13,588 bases of DNA, taken from positions 1 to 13,588 of the forward strand of contig JBOGXF010000132.1 of the NCBI GenBank assembly GCA_050694275.1, read 5' to 3'. The stretch is from JBOGXF01 sp050694275. Lineage in GTDB: Bacteria; Actinomycetota; CADDZG01; WHSQ01. The notes below the pieces were generated by a model. That model saw only the letters and a program-made list of their open reading frames with translations, did no database searches and was not told the DNA's origin. Position 1 is the first letter of the stretch; each line of letters starts with the position of its first letter. Both the position numbers and the translations under genes were made by a program. Below, piece after piece: positions 12,792 to 13,588 of the stretch.

Positions 12792-13588
12792 TTGAGCGAT
12801 AACTCGCTACGGATCGCTGTAGTCGGTCCACCATGGTTCGAGATCCCACCTCGCGCGTACGGTGGCATCGAATGGTTGTGCTACTTGCTGGTGGAAGGTC
12901 TCATGACGCGTGGGCACGACGTCACGCTCATCGCCGCAGGTCAGAACCACACGCGGGCTCAATTCATCCGCACTCACGACGAGGCCCCCAGCCCTCGTCT
13001 GGGCGAGCCGCTTCCCGAACTGATCCATGCCGCGCGCGCGGCGCGGGCGCTCGACCAGCTCGAGCTCGACGTCATCCACGATCACTCGTTCGCAGGACCG
13101 CTGTCCGCGGGGGCGTATGCCGTCCCCACCATCGTGACCGCGCACGGACCGGTCGAGAGCGAGCTCGGCGACTACTACCGTTCTCTACATCCGAATGTCT
13201 CCCTCGTCGCTGTCTCCGAGGCCCAGCGCCGCAACGCGCCCGACCTGCCGTGGGTTGCAACGGTGCACAACGCGATCCCGGTCGAGGAATATCCGTTCCG
13301 CACAGACAAGGAGGAGTTCGTGCTCTTCCTCGGCCGCATGAGCCCGGAGAAAGGGCCACATCTGGCGATCGATGCGGCTCGGGAAGCTGGCTGGCCGCTC
13401 GTGCTTGCGGGGAAGTGCAACGAACCGCGCGAGCATGACTACTTCGAAAAGGAGATCCGGCCGCGTCTCGGGTCGGACGTCGACTCGATCGGCCAGGCCG
13501 ACGCCCCTGCCAAGAAGGACCTGCTGGCGCGAGCGCGCTGCCTGCTCTTCCCGATCCAGTGGGAGGAGCCTTTCGGGATCGTGATGGC
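12792..13588 (+). CDS. GT4-family glycosyltransferase (C-terminus cut by window edge)
   Basis: Starting at TTG 12792, the frame reads 265 residues and is still open at the right edge. It begins SDNSLRIAVVGPPWFEIPP and YGGIEWLCYLLVEGLMTRGHDVTLIAAG, the N-terminal Rossmann half of GT4 enzymes with the GG loop (residues 24-25). IHDHS (95-99) and TAHGP (116-120) are in the usual places. The C-domain starts near 175 with LFLGRMSPEKG, giving the phosphate-binding R182 and K187, and QWEEPFGIVM at the end is the E-x7-E region that grips the sugar nucleotide. GT4 enzymes transfer a sugar with retention, typically to glycolipids, exopolysaccharide or small molecules. The acceptor is unknown. No membrane helix is seen in the visible part. 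It is divergent from vapBC; what follows it lies outside the window. Confidence 0.9.
   Translation, partial: MSDNSLRIAVVGPPWFEIPPRAYGGIEWLCYLLVEGLMTRGHDVTLIAAGQNHTRAQFIRTHDEAPSPRLGEPLPELIHAARAARALDQLELDVIHDHSFAGPLSAGAYAVPTIVTAHGPVESELGDYYRSLHPNVSLVAVSEAQRRNAPDLPWVATVHNAIPVEEYPFRTDKEEFVLFLGRMSPEKGPHLAIDAAREAGWPLVLAGKCNEPREHDYFEKEIRPRLGSDVDSIGQADAPAKKDLLARARCLLFPIQWEEPFGIVM

Noticed and set aside
1..13588. CRISPR array, rRNA, insertion sequence or prophage genes
   Set aside because: No regularly spaced repeats, no rRNA-like stretch and no transposase, integrase or phage structural motif was seen on either strand.

Overview
The window is high-GC DNA with dense genes, short spacers, frequent GTG/TTG starts and stop/start overlaps. 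It looks like a member of the Actinomycetota, probably an uncultured lineage. Supporting hints are a DUF664/DinB protein of the mycothiol-transferase type, a DUF2330 protein, a small C2H2 zinc-finger protein and actinobacterial-type RHH/MazF and VapBC modules. No ribosomal or phylogenetic marker is present, so this rests on gene content and style only.

Layout. (1) Positions 1-1668, minus strand: a secreted or membrane-anchored DUF2330 protein is translationally coupled (GTGA overlap) to a lipoprotein cupredoxin. The start of an MgtC/SapB-family membrane protein follows and runs off the left edge. (2) 1708-1935, plus: a small zinc-finger protein whose stop overlaps the stop of the next gene. 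(3) 1932-4040, minus: a GH38 alpha-mannosidase. (4) 4107-6571, plus: an S9 prolyl-oligopeptidase-family peptidase coupled by ATGA to a DUF664/DinB protein. (5) 6621-7489, minus: a RHH-antitoxin/MazF pair followed by a further RHH antitoxin that has lost its toxin. (6) 7723-10812, minus: a three-gene operon of cupin, TetR regulator and an alpha/beta-hydrolase fused to a glycosyltransferase. It has a recognisable promoter and a double palindromic operator. (7) 11078-11860, plus: a glyoxalase/VOC protein made of two tandem domains. (8) 12003-12664, minus: a VapBC toxin-antitoxin pair. (9) 12792-end, plus: the N-terminal two thirds of a GT4 glycosyltransferase that starts with TTG.

The right half (about 6.6-12.7 kb) looks like accessory DNA. 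Two intact toxin-antitoxin modules and one decayed module bracket the cupin/TetR/fusion operon and the VOC gene. A 31-bp direct repeat (30/31 identical, 7535-7565 and 11960-11990) lies at the two inner borders. The sequence alone does not show whether this is a mobile unit or only a dispersed intergenic repeat.

The most unusual items are the hydrolase-glycosyltransferase fusion under its own TetR/operator switch, the flanking repeat, the operator palindromes that contain the start codons of two RHH antitoxins, and the toxin-less antitoxin whose 3' end keeps the start-codon junction of a lost partner. I found no CRISPR array, rRNA, tRNA, transposase or integrase. No gene-free stretch exceeds 300 bases; the longest are 7490-7722 and 10813-11077, and both are described.
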